Shown: in pieces, positions 7,633-15,830 of the stretch | Layout of the letters: each line of letters opens with the position of its first letter | How positions within the stretch are numbered: position 1 is the stretch's first letter | Assembly (NCBI GenBank): GCA_015066595.1 | Contig: SVNZ01000004.1 | Location: 1 to 64,000 of the forward strand | Direction of reading: 5' to 3' | DNA length: 64,000 nt | Origin: Oscillospiraceae bacterium | GTDB lineage: Bacteria; Bacillota; Clostridia; Oscillospirales; Acutalibacteraceae | Notes under the pieces: generated by a model | The model's input: the letters and a program-made list of their open reading frames with translations, nothing else | What the model was told of the DNA's origin: nothing | The model's database searches: none | Position numbers and translations under genes: made by a program

Positions 7633-8058
7633 TTAGATTTCAAACTCATCGATGTCCTTATCAAGGTCAGAAACATCGATATCATCTTTCTTATCTTTCT
7701 TAAAATACTCCGAAACCTTATCAAACATATCAGGCACCATACCTACAATACGATCAACAGCACCGTCGTACTTTTCAATAGGAATGAGCTTAACATTACC
7801 GTTTGATACAGACAAAAATGCAACAGGGTTGATAGTAACACCTGCACCGCTACCACCACCAAAACATTCCTTATTATCACGCTTTGTAGGCAGGTCTGAA
7901 CCACCGGACGCAAATCCGTATGAAACCTTTGATACAGGAATGATTGTAGTACCGTCAGGTGTAGTGATAGGATCACCGATGATGGTATTAACATCAATCA
8001 TTTCTTTGATTTTTCTCATAGTAGTGTCCATAAGTGAATTGATTGGATGGTCGCTCAT
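7633..8058 (-). CDS. gerW: GerW family spore protein (YtfJ)
   Basis: Protein of 141 residues with the complete YtfJ/GerW signature: an N-terminal HPINSLMDTTMRKIKEMID helix, VNTIIGDPI, IIPVSKVSYGFASGG and a Gly-rich GGGSGAGVTINP. In Bacillus it is a forespore protein needed for germination with some nutrients. An acidic tail (DVSDLDKDIDEFEI) ends the protein. A good ribosome-binding site (AAAGGAGA) precedes the ATG. It directly follows the DUF2953 gene, the same pairing as ytfI-ytfJ in Bacillus. Its presence supports a spore-forming host. Confidence 0.92.
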   Translation of the reverse strand: MSDHPINSLMDTTMRKIKEMIDVNTIIGDPITTPDGTTIIPVSKVSYGFASGGSDLPTKRDNKECFGGGSGAGVTINPVAFLSVSNGNVKLIPIEKYDGAVDRIVGMVPDMFDKVSEYFKKDKKDDIDVSDLDKDIDEFEI

Positions 8059-8070
8059 AGTAATTCTCCT

Positions 8071-8697
8071 TTATCTCTTATATCTGATAATAAACAACTT
8101 GTACAATACTTTTATTGCGTATTTGAGCACATAAGCTACTCTGATATAAAAACACACATCAGCTTTGACTGAAGCTTTTGCCTCATCATCAAAATCAGGT
8201 GTAACCATTACATTATATCCGTCGCACTTAGCTGTACCGCAGATAACTGAAACCGCACTGTAAAAAGCACCGCATATTCTACCATACTTGAGGGCTGTAT
8301 CAGCAGCATCATCACCAACAATCGTGACATTGATATCAAAACGCTCTATAACAACTTTTTCGAAAAGTCCTTTCAGCGTTGATGTGACAAGCTTAGACAG
8401 CTCCACTACTGCGGATATAAGTCCTTCGACACCTCTTCTGTCGTTCAGCTTTTTAAGGTAAGACGGTTTTTTGGGCTTTTTGTTTTTAGTTTCTTTTTTC
8501 TTTTTCGGAATTTTCTTTTTCTGTTTTTCCTGCTTTTTCGATTGCTTTTTCTGCATAGGTAGTAATGTAAATGTCAGAAAAAGCACCTTTAGTTTTAAGA
8601 AAAATGCATCTGTGTAAGAGGCTTTGAATTCGAGCTTTACAAAACACAAAAGCGTAAAAAGCAGAACTAAGAAAAGAAATATATACAAAGCAATCAC
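8071..8697 (-). CDS. DUF2953 membrane protein (YtfI-like)
   Basis: Protein of 208 residues with one N-terminal transmembrane helix (about 1-20), a strongly lysine-rich segment (about 50-80) and a C-terminal domain with GRICGAFYSAVSVICG. The layout matches DUF2953, which is commonly encoded next to gerW. Function is unknown. Translation starts at a GTG with AGAGGTGAG upstream. It is part of the scpA-scpB-DUF2953-gerW run, with 12-nt gaps on both sides, so co-expression is likely. Confidence 0.8.
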   Translation of the reverse strand: MIALYIFLFLVLLFTLLCFVKLEFKASYTDAFFLKLKVLFLTFTLLPMQKKQSKKQEKQKKKIPKKKKETKNKKPKKPSYLKKLNDRRGVEGLISAVVELSKLVTSTLKGLFEKVVIERFDINVTIVGDDAADTALKYGRICGAFYSAVSVICGTAKCDGYNVMVTPDFDDEAKASVKADVCFYIRVAYVLKYAIKVLYKLFIIRYKR

Positions 8698-8709
8698 TTG
8701 CTCACCTCT

Positions 8710-9381
8710 TTAGTCAGCAGTTGCCTGTTCTATAATATCACCGACAGTTGCAGTGATCGTATCATCGTCCGCAACCTTATCAGATTCTGCTGACACATCT
8801 TGCGCATTTTCGCCCTCAAAAATAGACAGCTGAGAATCATCTTCGAGCGCATTCTCGTCAGGATTTTGCTGTTTTTGCGGAAGCGGTGGAAGCTCATCGA
8901 TAGATGAAATCGAAAAGCAACGCAGGAAGTTCTCAGTAGTGCCATACAAAAGTGGACGACCGGGAAGTTCGAGTCTGCCTTTTTCTTCAATCAGATCTTT
9001 TGTTGTGAGTGAGCCGATAACACCGCTACAGTCAACACCTCGAACCTGTTCGATGAATGACTTTGTAACAGGCTGGTTGTATGCAACAACAGCGAGCACT
9101 TCCATCGCTGCTTGTGAAAGTGGCACATTTCTTCTTAAATCCATAGCTGTACGAATCTGTGGTGCATATGCTTTTTTTGAAACCATCTGATAGCTTTTAT
9201 CAAGTCTGATAACGTTAATACCACGATCAGATTCTTCGTACTCTTTGCATAGCTCAAGTGCAAAATCATTTGCCTGCTTTTCTGTTATCTCCAGAGTCTG
9301 GGCAAGTCTTGAGGCAGGGACAGATGTACCTGACGCAAAAAGTATTGCCTCAATGGCTGCTTTATATTCTTCTCTTGTCAT
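8710..9381 (-). CDS. scpB: segregation and condensation protein B
   Basis: Kleisin-associated winged-helix subunit of the SMC-ScpAB complex that compacts and segregates the chromosome. The N-terminal half has AIEAILFASGTSVPASRLAQ. The core has LSQAAMEVLAVVAYNQPVTKSFIEQVRGVD and the GRPLLYGTTENFL segment typical of ScpB. The C-terminus is a variable acidic tail. The ATG at 9381 overlaps the scpA stop codon (TGATG), which indicates translational coupling; the ORF track starts one codon earlier at a GTG. smc itself is not in the window. Confidence 0.93.
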   Translation of the reverse strand: MTREEYKAAIEAILFASGTSVPASRLAQTLEITEKQANDFALELCKEYEESDRGINVIRLDKSYQMVSKKAYAPQIRTAMDLRRNVPLSQAAMEVLAVVAYNQPVTKSFIEQVRGVDCSGVIGSLTTKDLIEEKGRLELPGRPLLYGTTENFLRCFSISSIDELPPLPQKQQNPDENALEDDSQLSIFEGENAQDVSAESDKVADDDTITATVGDIIEQATAD

Positions 9382-10160
9382 CACTTATCCCTCTCAATCA
9401 TAGAAACCTTAGCGCTGTCACCGTTACCATCAATAACAACTCGCTTACCTTTTACGAGCTCAAGCACTGCAAGGAAGGTAGCGACCAGCTCGCTCTTCTC
9501 TTTGCTTGCAACGAAAAGCTCTTTATATGTAACAGTTTTTCCGTGCCAAAGGCGTCGCATAACATGAATGATACGTGAGCTAACAGACACGATTTTTTTA
9601 GAAACAATACCCGCAAACGCATCTCTCGGCGGTGGAAGTCTGCGTTTTCCTCTACCGACAGCACCTACATACGCAAGTGCGATATCATTAGGCTGATGAA
9701 TACGGTTGTAGGTTAAATCAAATTCAACAGGAGACGGTTCTTTTGAGAAAGTATCAAACGACACAAGCGGTGCAAGCATTTTCGCAACCTTTCTGCACTC
9801 CTGATACTCAAGCAACTGACCTGTGAGTTCTTTTTTGAGTTCTTCGGCTTCTTCTTCGTATTTTGGCAACAGCATAACTGATTTGATATACACAAGCCGG
9901 GATGCCATCTCCAAAAACTCAGAAGCTATATCCATATCTTCCTCCTGCATCGCAGTAATCTGCTCCATATACTGTGAAAGCAGTTCTTCGATACAGATGT
10001 CGTAGATGTCTATTTTATTTTTAGTAATAAGGCTCAGCAAAAGATCAAGCGGACCCTCAAAAGCCTCGAATTTATACGTAAGAGCTGTGTTTTCATCAGC
10101 TACTGTTGTGTCAGTAGTGTCAGGCAACAAAAGTCCGTCGATATTCTGTTTTTCGGCCAT
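9381..10160 (-). CDS. scpA: segregation and condensation protein A
   Basis: Kleisin subunit that bridges the SMC heads in the bacterial condensin. The diagnostic FEGPLDLLLSLITKNKIDIYDI lies near residues 34-55, followed by the ScpA helical region (LEMASRLVYIKSVMLLPK) and a C-terminal winged-helix domain. Length is 259 residues, normal for the family. The N-terminus has about 30 extra low-complexity residues. GGGGAGGG precedes the ATG. It is downstream of a site-2 protease gene and overlaps scpB by one base. Confidence 0.94.
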   Translation of the reverse strand: MAEKQNIDGLLLPDTTDTTVADENTALTYKFEAFEGPLDLLLSLITKNKIDIYDICIEELLSQYMEQITAMQEEDMDIASEFLEMASRLVYIKSVMLLPKYEEEAEELKKELTGQLLEYQECRKVAKMLAPLVSFDTFSKEPSPVEFDLTYNRIHQPNDIALAYVGAVGRGKRRLPPPRDAFAGIVSKKIVSVSSRIIHVMRRLWHGKTVTYKELFVASKEKSELVATFLAVLELVKGKRVVIDGNGDSAKVSMIERDK

Positions 10161-10179
10161 TTTGAGCCCTCCCCTCTTT

Positions 10180-10875
10180 TTATCCTACAATAAGTTTGAA
10201 CGGCAATGCACAAATAAAATTAACAAAACCCATAAGTCCTGACTGCAAAATGGACAGCGGTATATCAAGTACGCCGATAAACAACAGTACAATAAGTATC
10301 ATAGAAAAAGCCTGTTGATACTGATATATTTTATACACCCATCTGTCAGGTAAAACTGCAAAAAGTATCTTTGAGCCATCAAGCGGTGGAATCGGAATCA
10401 GGTTAAATACAGCGAGCGAGCAGTTAATCACAACATAGTACTGCAAAAACATCATAACATACGAGCCCACTGTAGTCACAGCAAAACCCGGAGCTAAATA
10501 CACAAGTGCAAAAAAGACTAAGCCTCCGACAATACCGGCAACGATGTTCGCAGCAGGACCTGCCAGTGCTACTATCGCCATACCAACCTTCGGATTTTTG
10601 AAGTTTCTGTCATCAACCGGCACCGGCTTTGCCCAACCAAAACCGAAAAGAAGTAAGCAAAGTGCTCCCATATAGTCAATATGCGACAGCGGATTTAGTG
10701 ACAAGCGACCACGATACTTGATAGATGTGTCGCCCAAGAGAGATGCTACCCAGGCATGTGCCCACTCATGAAAAGGCAACACCAAAAATATAATCATAAG
10801 TATAGCTAAAATGTGGATAACAATAGAGAAAAAATCTCCGCTACCACGAAACAGCGCAATAAGTTCACTAAACAA
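10180..10875 (-). CDS. site-2 protease family membrane metalloprotease (M50)
   Basis: Integral membrane zinc protease of the short YwhC/SpoIVFB-like group. The HEWAH zinc motif lies near residue 38 and the second zinc motif appears as NLIPIPPLDGSKI. NPLSHID and ALAGPAANI are also characteristic. Translation probably starts at a TTG 8 nt after GGAGGA; the ORF track's upstream TTG overlaps that site. Four to six membrane segments are predicted. It heads the operon with scpAB, as in many Firmicutes. The substrate is unknown. Confidence 0.87.
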   Translation of the reverse strand: MFSELIALFRGSGDFFSIVIHILAILMIIFLVLPFHEWAHAWVASLLGDTSIKYRGRLSLNPLSHIDYMGALCLLLFGFGWAKPVPVDDRNFKNPKVGMAIVALAGPAANIVAGIVGGLVFFALVYLAPGFAVTTVGSYVMMFLQYYVVINCSLAVFNLIPIPPLDGSKILFAVLPDRWVYKIYQYQQAFSMILIVLLFIGVLDIPLSILQSGLMGFVNFICALPFKLIVG

Positions 10876-10926
10876 TTTATATTTCCTCCAAAATGGCAAA
10901 CTGCCACTTATAATTAGACATCATAT

Positions 10927-10955
10927 ATTATACAATATATAGTCACAAAAAACAA
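10927..10955 (-). promoter_or_regulatory. Sigma-A promoter of the protease-scpAB operon
   Basis: On the minus strand, -35 TTGTTT, a 17-nt spacer and -10 TATAAT. It is divergent from the rpmB promoter. The -35 matches only 3 of 6 consensus positions. Confidence 0.5.
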
Positions 10956-10981
10956 GTAAAAAAGAAATTTGCAAAAAGGTA

Positions 10982-11010
10982 TTGCATTTTTATTTGTTTT
11001 CTGTTATTAT
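10982..11010 (+). promoter_or_regulatory. Sigma-A promoter of rpmB
   Basis: -35 TTGCAT, a 17-nt spacer and -10 TATTAT, about 50 nt before the rpmB start codon. Confidence 0.65.
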
Positions 11011-11059
11011 GGACAAGTTGACAAAGCATTTTGTAAAATCTACAAGGAGGTGTGGGAAA

Positions 11060-11248
11060 ATGGCAAAATGTGATTTCTGTGGTAAGGATGTTAAGTTCGG
11101 CATCAAGGTTTCTCACTCACACAGACGTTCTAACAGAACATGGAAACCAAACGTACAGCGCGTTAAGGCTATCGTTGATGGTTCTCCAAAGAGAGTGCAT
11201 GCTTGCACACGTTGCTTACGTTCAGGTAAGGTAACAAGAGCTATCTAA
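11060..11248 (+). CDS. rpmB: 50S ribosomal protein L28
   Basis: Ribosomal protein of 62 residues in the large subunit. MAKCDFCGKDV, HSHRRSNRTWKPN and VQRVKAIVDG are characteristic of L28. It is the zinc-binding form, with two CxxC pairs (CDFC near the N-terminus and CTRC near residue 53). The ATG at 11060 follows AAGGAGGTG; the 26 extra N-terminal residues in the ORF track are upstream of this site. It is monocistronic, with its own promoter and terminator. Confidence 0.97.
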   Translation: MAKCDFCGKDVKFGIKVSHSHRRSNRTWKPNVQRVKAIVDGSPKRVHACTRCLRSGKVTRAI

Positions 11249-11264
11249 GTAAAGATGAAAGTTG

Positions 11265-11291
11265 AGTCTCCGTAAATACGGAGACTTTTTT
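11265..11291 (+). terminator. Terminator of rpmB
   Basis: Stem AGTCTCCG / CGGAGACT followed by TTTTTT, 17 nt after the rpmB stop codon. Confidence 0.85.
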
Positions 11292-11323
11292 CATTTTGTC
11301 ACAAGCAATAAATCTTTTTGCAA

Positions 11324-11357
11324 CAAAAAAACGGCGCACCGCTTTGGTACGCCGTTT
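11324..11357 (-). terminator. Terminator of the P-loop protein/pgi transcript
   Basis: On the minus strand, a stem around ACGGCG...CGCCGT is followed by seven T. It lies about 30 nt after the stop codon of the P-loop protein gene. Confidence 0.8.
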
Positions 11358-11389
11358 TAGTTTTTATTCAGTAGTTAATCTAGGAAAAC

Positions 11390-11806
11390 TTAGATTTCTA
11401 CACACTCAGCCTTGAGGTCAGCTGGAAGATCAGCTTCTGCAGAACTGATGAGCATTGTGATGTTAGCCTGAGCTTCTTCTGAGAGAGCGTCGAGCTTTTC
11501 AACAAACTCTGCGATACCTTCAACACCTTCTGTACAAATCTTGAAAGTTGAATCAACGAAAATGTCAGTAACATCGTAGTTACCTGCACAGATACCGCTG
11601 ATAAAACCTAAAAGCATGTTGTAGCCTTTGATGCCGTAAACGTCTGTATCAATAAGTCTTGCTTTGTGAGTTACGTCATAAGTGAGCTTAGCGCCTTTCT
11701 CAATAACAACTACGTTGCCCTGAGACTTTGCAACTGCCTCGTTAGCAAGCTGGATAAGTTTTTTTGTTTTGCCTGAGCCTTTTTTACCAATAATTAATGT
11801 TACCAT
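11390..11806 (-). CDS. small P-loop ATPase-like protein of unknown function
   Basis: Protein of 138 residues starting directly with a Walker A motif (GKKGSGKT, residues 7-14). A possible Walker B-like strand is DIFVDST near residue 83. The protein is close to a minimal nucleotide-binding fold with no extra domain. I recognise it only as a conserved clostridial protein and cannot assign a role. It follows pgi by about 36 nt on the same strand and ends at a strong terminator, so it may be co-transcribed with pgi. Confidence 0.6.
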   Translation of the reverse strand: MVTLIIGKKGSGKTKKLIQLANEAVAKSQGNVVVIEKGAKLTYDVTHKARLIDTDVYGIKGYNMLLGFISGICAGNYDVTDIFVDSTFKICTEGVEGIAEFVEKLDALSEEAQANITMLISSAEADLPADLKAECVEI

Positions 11807-11842
11807 AATTATATAGCCTCCTGTGTTTAAAATAAAGATGGA

Positions 11843-13180
11843 TTACTGTAATCTTGCTTCGAGCTGTGCTTTCGCATCCTCGTAGCCCGGCTTGCCTAAA
11901 AGTGCAAACATGTTCTTCTTGTAGCTTTCTACGCCCGGCTGGTTGAACGGATTAACACCGAGTAAATAGCCGGAAATAGCACAAGCTTTTTCGAAGAAAT
12001 AAACGAGATAGCCAAGCTCGTATTCGCTCATTTCAGCAACGTTCAACACAACGTTAGGTACACCACCGTCGTTGTGAGCAAGCACTGTGCCCTCAAAAGC
12101 TTTTCTGTTGACAAAGTCCATTGTCTTGCCGGAAAGGAAGTTGAGACCGTCTACGTTCTCTTCGTCAGTGCCAAGAGTGATTTCTTTCTTGCACTTATCA
12201 AAAAGAACAACTGTTTCAAAGAGATTACGTCTTCCGTCTTGAATATACTGACCCATAGAGTGCAAGTCTGTTGAGAAGATTACACTTGCAGGGAAAATAC
12301 CTTTGTTATCTTTACCTTCTGATTCACCATAAAGTTGCTTGAACCATTCGTTCATCATAGTAAAGCCAGGCTCATATGAAACGAGCACCTCAGTAGACTT
12401 ACCCTTGCGATACAAAATGTTGCGGATAGCAGCGTATTTGTAGCAGTCATTTGTCATAAGATCAGCGTTATCAAACTCATCCTGAGCTGCTTTTGCACCA
12501 CTCATAAGAGCATCGATATCAGCACCTGATACTGCAATCGGCAAAAGGCCAACTGCTGTAAGCACTGAGTATCTGCCACCGACATCATCAGGAACTACGA
12601 ATGTCTCGTATCCTTCTTTGTCAGCAAGTTGTTTTAAAGTACCCTTTTCTTTATCTGTAGTACAGTAGATACGCTCTTTAGCGCCTTCTTTACCGTACTT
12701 TTTCTCGAGCAACTCGCGGAATACTCTAAAAGCGATAGCAGGCTCTGTAGTAGTACCTGACTTAGAAATCATGTTGATAGAAACGTCCTTGCCCTCACAG
12801 ATCTCTAAAAGTTCAGCAAGCGCTGTAGAGCTGATAGAATTACCAGCATAGTAGATCTGAGGTGTGTCTTTTGCAAGAGCGTTGTAGTTAGGTGACTTAA
12901 TGAACTCGATCGCAGCACGAGCGCCTAAGTATGATCCGCCGATACCGATAACTACAAATACGTCGGTGTCTTTCTTGATCTTTTCGGCAGCAGCCTTAAT
13001 GCGTGCAAACTCGTCTTTGTCATAATCGGTAGGCAGTGTAAGCCAGCCGATAAAATCGTTACCGAGTCCCTCACCTGTGTGGAGTGCTTCGTGGGCAGCT
13101 TTGACCTGAGTAGCAATACCTGCGTATTCGTCAGCGCTCACAAAGCCAGCTAAATGTTTATCACTGAGTGTTGTTGGCAT
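11843..13180 (-). CDS. pgi: glucose-6-phosphate isomerase
   Basis: Interconverts glucose-6-phosphate and fructose-6-phosphate in glycolysis and gluconeogenesis. Length is 445 residues, the short bacterial type. The sugar-phosphate loop ([17 protein letters not shown]), [14 protein letters not shown] and the C-terminal ALLGKPGYE are conserved. The ATG at 13180 follows AAAGGAGG; the 25 upstream codons in the ORF track lie in the leader. The gene has a strong sigma-A promoter, and its mRNA would begin with a 9-bp hairpin. Confidence 0.95.
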   Translation of the reverse strand: MPTTLSDKHLAGFVSADEYAGIATQVKAAHEALHTGEGLGNDFIGWLTLPTDYDKDEFARIKAAAEKIKKDTDVFVVIGIGGSYLGARAAIEFIKSPNYNALAKDTPQIYYAGNSISSTALAELLEICEGKDVSINMISKSGTTTEPAIAFRVFRELLEKKYGKEGAKERIYCTTDKEKGTLKQLADKEGYETFVVPDDVGGRYSVLTAVGLLPIAVSGADIDALMSGAKAAQDEFDNADLMTNDCYKYAAIRNILYRKGKSTEVLVSYEPGFTMMNEWFKQLYGESEGKDNKGIFPASVIFSTDLHSMGQYIQDGRRNLFETVVLFDKCKKEITLGTDEENVDGLNFLSGKTMDFVNRKAFEGTVLAHNDGGVPNVVLNVAEMSEYELGYLVYFFEKACAISGYLLGVNPFNQPGVESYKKNMFALLGKPGYEDAKAQLEARLQ

Positions 13181-13212
13181 TAGTGATCCTCCTTTTGATA
13201 TTTCCGTAAAAG

Positions 13213-13238
13213 AAATATAACCGTCTATGGTTATATTA
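13213..13238 (-). promoter_or_regulatory. 5' leader hairpin of pgi
   Basis: A perfect 9-bp inverted repeat (AATATAACC / GGTTATATT) lies at the predicted extreme 5' end of the pgi transcript. It could stabilise the mRNA or be an operator. Confidence 0.45.
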
Positions 13239-13246
13239 TTGGGACT

Positions 13247-13275
13247 ATTATACAATATATTGAGTTTTTTTGCAA
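13247..13275 (-). promoter_or_regulatory. Sigma-A promoter of pgi
   Basis: On the minus strand, -35 TTGCAA, a 17-nt spacer and -10 TATAAT. Confidence 0.75.
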
Positions 13276-13370
13276 GGGATATTGCTCTTTCTTTACCTAT
13301 TATATGTAACGATTTTCACAGTGAAATTTTGTGCAATCTGTCACCAATCAAAAGTTGCTTTTACATTCAT

Positions 13371-14516
13371 TCACATCGCAACTAGTGCATTCATGAGCTC
13401 AAAAAACACCGCTTTAAAAGTCATTTTTTCAACTTCTTTGCTAGTTACCACATCAAACACAGACACCTTTTCATCATCTAATGTATATGTCAGTGTGCCT
13501 ACCTTCTGTCCTTTTTCCACCGGTGCATCTATGGATTCTTTCAGCTTAACGCTTTGTTCTACCCTTTCTTTACTCCCCTTTGCTACAACCATATTAGTAA
13601 TGCCTTTGCATTCTACGTTTACGCTTTTTTGCATACCGTTTTTAACTTCTATCTCTTTGAGTTCACTTTTCTTTGCATCAAACTTCAGTATCTCGTAATT
13701 TGCAAAACCGAAGTCAAGCAAAGCTGCGGCATCCTTAAAACGCTCTGTACCGGTAGTTGCACCCAGCACTACCCCCACCAGTGACATAGAGTTACGTTGT
13801 GCTGTAGCACTGATACACGAACCCGCATCTCCTGTTGTGCCGGTTTTGAGTCCAGTAATACCGTCGTACGACTTGAGCAGTTTGTTCGTATTCACTATCT
13901 GGGTTTCACCATCTCTTAAAGTATCGATCCAGATTGTGGTGTACTCAAAAATCTTTTCGTGTTTTATCAGCTCTGCAGACATCAAGGCTACATCAAACGC
14001 AGTTGTAAGATGACCCTCTTCATCAAGACCATTACAGTTTTTAAACACCGTGTTTTCCATACCAAGTTCTTTTGCACGAGTGTTCATAAGTGCAACGAAA
14101 TCACTCTCAGATCCGCACAAATGCTCAGCCAAAGCTACTGCTGCATCGTTCGCTGACGCTACAGCTGTGGCTTTTATCATCTCGTCTACTGTCATCTGCT
14201 CACCGACTTCAAGCCATATATCAGAACCGCCCATCGACTTTGCATGTTGTGATGTTGTGACAACATCATCGTAGGCTATTTTGCCCTCTTCTATCGCTTC
14301 CATAACAAGCAAAAGTGTCATCACCTTAGTGATAGAAGCACACGCTCTTCGCTCGTGGGGATTTTTCTCATAAAGAATTTTAAGCGTAGTTGGTTCAATC
14401 AAGACTGCTGACGGTGATGTGATTTCTTCTTCAGTCAGTGCTGATGTACACAATGTACACATACTCAAAAACATTAACAGTACCAAAAAAATAGCGATAA
14501 ATCTTTTTATAAACAT
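13371..14516 (-). CDS. D-alanyl-D-alanine carboxypeptidase, second paralogue
   Basis: Exported penicillin-binding D,D-carboxypeptidase of 381 residues. The signal peptide covers residues 1-26. Motifs: SxxK as SITK near residue 61, SxN as SAN near 121, and LKTGTTG near 230. The PBP5-type C-terminal domain follows. It lies downstream of ispDF on the same strand. Its Shine-Dalgarno sequence (GAGGTG) lies inside the right arm of a terminator-like hairpin, so its expression may depend on that structure. It differs clearly from the paralogue at 6472-7587; the roles may be vegetative versus sporulation, but the sequence does not say which. Confidence 0.9.
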   Translation of the reverse strand: MFIKRFIAIFLVLLMFLSMCTLCTSALTEEEITSPSAVLIEPTTLKILYEKNPHERRACASITKVMTLLLVMEAIEEGKIAYDDVVTTSQHAKSMGGSDIWLEVGEQMTVDEMIKATAVASANDAAVALAEHLCGSESDFVALMNTRAKELGMENTVFKNCNGLDEEGHLTTAFDVALMSAELIKHEKIFEYTTIWIDTLRDGETQIVNTNKLLKSYDGITGLKTGTTGDAGSCISATAQRNSMSLVGVVLGATTGTERFKDAAALLDFGFANYEILKFDAKKSELKEIEVKNGMQKSVNVECKGITNMVVAKGSKERVEQSVKLKESIDAPVEKGQKVGTLTYTLDDEKVSVFDVVTSKEVEKMTFKAVFFELMNALVAM

Positions 14517-14566
14517 AAAAACGCACCTCTTTCATTTACTACAAAAGTATGAAAAAGGTGCGTTTT
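14517..14566 (-). terminator. Terminator/attenuator-like hairpin between ispF and the carboxypeptidase gene
   Basis: On the minus strand, an inverted repeat (AACGCACCTTTTTCAT with ATGAAAGAGGTGCGTT) is followed by TTTTT and then directly by the ATG of the downstream gene. It probably ends ispF transcripts, and it also buries the downstream Shine-Dalgarno sequence. Confidence 0.65.
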
Positions 14567-14578
14567 CTATTCTTATTT

Positions 14579-15046
14579 TTAATCAATCAAACAAACTGCG
14601 TGTGCAGATATTCCCTCTCCACTTCCGGTAAAGCCCAAATGCTCTTCGGTAGTAGCTTTTACATTCACCTGACTTACATCGATTTTGCAGGTATAGGCAA
14701 TATTTTCTCTCATATTGTCAATATACGGCTTGAGCTTTGGTGCTTGAGCAATAACAGTAGCATCAATATTAACTATCTTATAGCCTTCGTTTTTCAAAAG
14801 TTTCACAACTTCTCTGAGCAAAATCATACTGTCAGCATCTTTGAAACGCTCATCAGTATCAGGAAAATGATATCCGATATCGTGCAGAGCTGCAGCACCG
14901 AGCAATGCGTCCATAATAGCGTGGAGCAGTACGTCAGCATCAGAATGACCCAAGAGTCCCTTTTTGTACGGTATTTGCTCACCACCTAATATAAGCAGTC
15001 TATCTTCAACCAATTTGTGCACATCATAACCATGTCCAATCCTCAT
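14579..15046 (-). CDS. ispF: 2-C-methyl-D-erythritol 2,4-cyclodiphosphate synthase
   Basis: MEP isoprenoid pathway enzyme; forms MEcPP from CDP-ME 2-phosphate with release of CMP. Length is 155 residues, normal. The N-terminal [11 protein letters not shown] holds the zinc ligands, and [19 protein letters not shown] and the C-terminal [15 protein letters not shown] are all intact. The start has GGAGGCG upstream. It follows ispD by about 50 nt on the same strand. Confidence 0.96.
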   Translation of the reverse strand: MRIGHGYDVHKLVEDRLLILGGEQIPYKKGLLGHSDADVLLHAIMDALLGAAALHDIGYHFPDTDERFKDADSMILLREVVKLLKNEGYKIVNIDATVIAQAPKLKPYIDNMRENIAYTCKIDVSQVNVKATTEEHLGFTGSGEGISAHAVCLID

Positions 15047-15095
15047 AATACGCCTCCTGTTATTTCTTTATTAGAATTCCAATTTAGAATTATAA

Positions 15096-15782
15096 TCACT
15101 TTCTATTATCTAAAATCGCACTTGCCAAGCTAAGGTCAGTGACAGTAGTGAGTTTGATATTCTCGACACTGCCGAGTACTATCTCTACTTTCTCGCCTAG
15201 CGCTTCGACCATAGAACAATCATCAGTTACGCTGAGGTTATTCTTCACAGCGTTATCAATAGCTCTCAGATACAGTTCACGCTTAAAAACCTGTGGGGTC
15301 TGTACCGCACGCAAAGTTTCACGCACAGGGGTTGATAAAATAACATTGCTATCATCAACCACCTTGATAGTATCGGTAACGAAAGTACCGAGTGTCGCAC
15401 CACCTGTTTCAAATGCGCACTCCACTACCCTTTTTATATCATCAGGAGTGATAAGTGGACGAGCTCCGTCGTGAATAGCAAAAAACTGGGCATCTTCCGT
15501 AGCCGCCATAACACCGTTTTTCACAGAATCGGCTCGTGTGACCCCTCCCGTGACGACAGCCTTTACTTTAGAAAATTTTTCAGCGATTTCATTTATGCTA
15601 TCAATATCCTGCTGTCTGCACACGACAATTATCTCATCGATAATTTCACTGTTTTCAAAAGCAGAAAGCGTATGCTCGATAGTCGGTTTGCCATTTATTT
15701 TTATAAGTTGTTTTGAAATAGAAAGCCCCATTCGGGTTGAGTTTCCCGATGCGGCAATAATCGCACTGACAAATCTTTTCAT
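15096..15782 (-). CDS. ispD: 2-C-methyl-D-erythritol 4-phosphate cytidylyltransferase
   Basis: MEP pathway enzyme that couples CTP and MEP to CDP-ME. Length is 228 residues. The CTP-binding loop reads AASGNSTRMG, with Ser where Gly is usual. SKQLIKINGKPTIEHTL, IHDGARPLI, the TPQVF segment and TDDCSMVE are conserved. Adjacent to ispF, giving the common ispDF pair. It follows metY after a hairpin with a weak U-tract, so it may be transcribed partly by readthrough. Confidence 0.95.
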   Translation of the reverse strand: MKRFVSAIIAASGNSTRMGLSISKQLIKINGKPTIEHTLSAFENSEIIDEIIVVCRQQDIDSINEIAEKFSKVKAVVTGGVTRADSVKNGVMAATEDAQFFAIHDGARPLITPDDIKRVVECAFETGGATLGTFVTDTIKVVDDSNVILSTPVRETLRAVQTPQVFKRELYLRAIDNAVKNNLSVTDDCSMVEALGEKVEIVLGSVENIKLTTVTDLSLASAILDNRK

Positions 15783-15797
15783 ACTGCACCTATAATT

Positions 15798-15827
15798 TTA
15801 TCCGCAGCACAAAGGCACTGCGGATAA
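15798..15827 (-). terminator. Hairpin between metY and ispD
   Basis: A perfect 10-bp stem (TTATCCGCAG / CTGCGGATAA) lies directly after the metY stop codon. The minus-strand tail (AAAATTATA) lacks a T run, so termination is uncertain; it may be an mRNA-processing or stability element. Confidence 0.4.
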
Positions 15828-15830
15828 TTT

